This document shows, in pieces, positions 61,199 to 64,000 of a DNA stretch of 64,000 nt. The notes below the pieces were generated by a model that did no database searches, was not told where the DNA came from, and worked only from the letters and a program-made list of their open reading frames with translations. This stretch comes from an uncultured Faecalibacterium sp. Its GTDB lineage: Bacteria > Bacillota > Clostridia > Oscillospirales > Ruminococcaceae. The DNA lies in assembly GCA_934547065.1 (NCBI GenBank), contig CAKTEF010000007.1, positions 1-64,000 on the forward strand. The letters run 5' to 3'. Position 1 is the stretch's first letter. Each line of letters begins with the position of its first letter. Made by a program: the position numbers and the translations under genes.

Positions 61199-62462
61199 AT
61201 TCCACCTCCGCGCCCAATGGCTTGATGGCTGTAAAGAAATTCGGCCAGCTCTTTTCCACGGCCTCGGCCCCGGCAATGGGCAGCGGCAGACCCGCCGCCA
61301 GCGCCAGCACCGCAAGGCTCATGACCACACGGTGGTCGTTGTGGCCGGAAAGGGGAGCCGCCGGGGCATGGAGCGCCCCGGCGCAGCCCGTGACGGTAAT
61401 GGTGCCGCCCTCGCTTTCCAGGATGCCGCCGCAGGCCCGCAGCTCCGTTTCCATGGCCGCGATGCGGTCGCTCTCCTTGATGCGGAGCCGCTCGGCATTG
61501 CGGATGACTGTGGTGCCCTCGCACAGCAGGCCCAGCACCATCAGCACGGGGCCCAGGTCCGGGCAGTCGGCAAGGTCGATGTCCACCCCATGGAGCGGGG
61601 CCTTTTCAAAGGTGATGCCCTGTTCCGTGCGGGCAAAGCGTGCCCCGCACCGGCGCAGGATGTCCAGGATGACGGCATCGCCCTGTAAGGTCTGTTCCGC
61701 CAGGCCGGTCAGGGTCACGCCCCCGGCCACAGCCCCCAGCACGGCAGGGAACGCCGCCTGGCTGTAATCGCCCTCCACGGTGTAATCGCAGGGGGTATAG
61801 TGCTGGCCGCCGGGGATCTCCAGCGTCGTCCCGTCCAGCCAGCGGCTGGTGATGCCAAACGCCGCCTGCACCGCACGGGTCATGTCGATGTAGCTCCGGC
61901 TCTCCACCGGAGGGATCAGGTGCAGGGTGCTGGTGCCGGGCAGCAGGGGCAGCGCAAACAGCAGCCCGCTGATGAATTGGCTGGACACATTGCCCGCCAG
62001 CTCGTATTCCCCGGCGCGCAGTGCGCCCTCCACGGTCAGGCCGCCGGGCGTAGGTTCAAACCGCAGCCCCTGCGCCCTGTAAAGCGTCTGATACACCGAC
62101 TGCGGCCGCTCCATCAGCCGCCCGCGGCCGGTAAAGGTCACTTCCCGGCCGGTCAGGCTGGCCAGCGGGATCAGAAACCGCAGCGTGCTTCCGCTTTCGC
62201 AGCAGTCCACCGGGGCATCCACCGGCAGAAACCGGCCCAGCCCCTCCACCACGGCATCGTCCGCTCCGGCGGCCACGCGGGCGCACAGCTGCCCGGCCGC
62301 GCCCAGCGTGGCGGAGATATCCTTGCTGAATTCCAGATTCTGGATGCGGGAGGTGCCTTTGGCCAGCGCCGCGCAGAGCACCGCCCGGTGCGCCATGCTT
62401 TTGCTGGGGGGCGCTGTGATGCTGCCGCCCACCGTCCGGCTTGGTTTCATCGTAATGTTCAT
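61188..62462 (-). CDS. aroA: 3-phosphoshikimate 1-carboxyvinyltransferase (EPSP synthase)
   Basis: AroA joins shikimate-3-phosphate and PEP. The 424-residue protein shows the first substrate motif APPSKSMAHRAVLCAALA, the SGSTLRFLIPLA loop, GDYSQAAFP, and RLRIKESDRIAAMETEL. The Ala/Gly pattern at the PEP site (LFALP...) hints at a class II-like enzyme, but this is not certain. Two start codons are close (62462 and 62450). It begins 4 nt after the aroF stop. Confidence 0.95.
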   Translation of the reverse strand: MNITMKPSRTVGGSITAPPSKSMAHRAVLCAALAKGTSRIQNLEFSKDISATLGAAGQLCARVAAGADDAVVEGLGRFLPVDAPVDCCESGSTLRFLIPLASLTGREVTFTGRGRLMERPQSVYQTLYRAQGLRFEPTPGGLTVEGALRAGEYELAGNVSSQFISGLLFALPLLPGTSTLHLIPPVESRSYIDMTRAVQAAFGITSRWLDGTTLEIPGGQHYTPCDYTVEGDYSQAAFPAVLGAVAGGVTLTGLAEQTLQGDAVILDILRRCGARFARTEQGITFEKAPLHGVDIDLADCPDLGPVLMVLGLLCEGTTVIRNAERLRIKESDRIAAMETELRACGGILESEGGTITVTGCAGALHAPAAPLSGHNDHRVVMSLAVLALAAGLPLPIAGAEAVEKSWPNFFTAIKPLGAEVEYAG

Positions 62463-62466
62463 TGTC

Positions 62467-63483
<1,017 letters not shown>

Positions 63484-63558
63484 CTCTTTGCGTTCCTTTC
63501 TTTTTCAGCATCCTCGCCTTCTCAGGCGCTTGCGCGCCGGGCTTTGACCGAGAGGGTA

Positions 63559-64000
63559 TTACTGCACCAGATGGCTCTGGGCACCGCCGTCCAGGCGGAG
63601 CAGCTGCACCAGATAGGCGCAGGCGTGCAGGTATCCGCTGACACCCTCGCCTGCAAAGCGGCCCTGGCAGCCGAACGAGACCACATCCACGCTCCGGAAC
63701 GGCTCCTTGCCGCTGGGGTCAGCCGAAAGCATCACTTCCACAGCCGGAACGCTGCATCCCTGAAGCGCTTCCAGGATGGCCACGCTGTAATAGGCGTAGC
63801 CGCCGGGGTTCAGGATGATGCCGTCGGCCCGGCCTGCCGCCGACTGGATCTCGTCGATCAGGTCGCCCTCGTGGTTCGATTGGAAAAAGTCCGTTTCAAT
63901 GCCCATCTGGGCGCAGCAGCTCTCGATCGAATCCAGCAGGGTGTCGTAGTCGATGGTTCCCTCCACCCCCGGTTCCGAAAACTGCATCCGGTTGATGTTG
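63559..64000 (-). CDS. AroQ-like (type II dehydroquinase family) protein, truncated by the window edge
   Basis: The gene runs out of the window, so the N-terminus is missing; about 147 residues are visible. The fold signature is clear: NINRMQFSEPGVEG at the start, SNHEGDLIDEIQSAA, NPGGYAYYSVAILEAL, EPFRSVDVV and RFAGEGVSGY. Compared with active AroQ (NIN-x3-REP-x2-YG, EVHxSN) the catalytic Arg is Ser, the catalytic Tyr is Glu and the EVH histidine is Met (VEVML). It is probably not a working dehydroquinase, and a canonical type I enzyme is encoded at 486-1241. Its place before aroF-aroA-tyrA suggests a linked, possibly regulatory or altered role. Confidence 0.75.
   Translation of the reverse strand, partial: NINRMQFSEPGVEGTIDYDTLLDSIESCCAQMGIETDFFQSNHEGDLIDEIQSAAGRADGIILNPGGYAYYSVAILEALQGCSVPAVEVMLSADPSGKEPFRSVDVVSFGCQGRFAGEGVSGYLHACAYLVQLLRLDGGAQSHLVQ

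Overview
The window is a high-GC, low-redundancy Firmicutes chromosome segment. It carries spoVAC-AD-AE, gpr and spoIIP, a clostridial GlgC/GlgD glycogen operon, a short-form HisG with HisZ, a T-box in front of asnS, and sigma-A promoters of the type TTGACA-17-TATAAT. Dispersed hairpin repeats around 'AAGGCTTCCCC...GGGGAAGC...TGATGAGGGG' and overall gene style suggest the Oscillospiraceae/Ruminococcaceae, in the neighbourhood of Faecalibacterium, Gemmiger or Subdoligranulum. That placement is inference. I saw no transposase, integrase, CRISPR array or tRNA gene.

Layout, left to right. 1-310: tandem leftward promoters and a leader that look like the start of an rRNA operon lying outside the window. 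486-1241: aroD. 1307-8650: a complete F-type ATP synthase operon on the minus strand (atpI-like, a small membrane protein, atpBEFHAGDC); the c subunit carries a sodium-type, two-carboxylate motif. 8982-10134: two paralogous lipoproteins. 10425-16627: glgB-glgC-glgD-glgA. 16914-18077: a G5/3D cell-wall protein. 18560-20243: an isolated phage-type cassette (tail-fibre-like protein, GH25 lysozyme, holin). 20526-21161: a PRTase-like protein. 21231-21425: a probable type I toxin-antitoxin locus (holin-like toxin plus antisense RNA). 21640-23013: MATE exporter. 23120-31841: one operon holding every step of histidine synthesis, with a HisZ-HisG fusion. 32100-33497: two type II toxin-antitoxin modules. 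33668-33976: thioredoxin. 34191-34707: a double-glycine-leader peptide and a small membrane peptide ORF. 34845-38094: DHHW/MBOAT/lipoprotein polysaccharide O-acetylation cluster. 38243-39151: VanY. 39236-43672: sporulation genes with rpsT between them. 43681-45425: T-box and asnS. 45597-48485: mutY, a small membrane protein and a degenerate M23 protein. 48542-49133: a third type II TA module. 49250-53321: aldo/keto reductase, prfC and a GNAT-methyltransferase fusion. 53473-59057: HtrA, pullulanase and a double AAA+ protein. 59109-60065: WYL regulator. 60335-64000: tyrA-aroA-aroF and an AroQ-like protein cut by the window edge.

Themes. Glycogen is both made (glgBCDA) and debranched (pulA) from this window. 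Shikimate genes lie at both ends: a canonical type I dehydroquinase (aroD) at the left, and an AroQ-like protein that has lost catalytic residues at the right. Histidine and ATP synthase operons both contain hairpin repeats between their genes. A 317-342 bp repeat with matching inverted ends occurs twice. The most novel-looking items are the type I TA locus, the stand-alone phage lysis cassette, the GG-leader peptide locus, GlgB with a tail of four KRGRKPK motifs, the degenerate AroQ, PRTase, LytM and AAA+ domains, and the GNAT-MnmM fusion.
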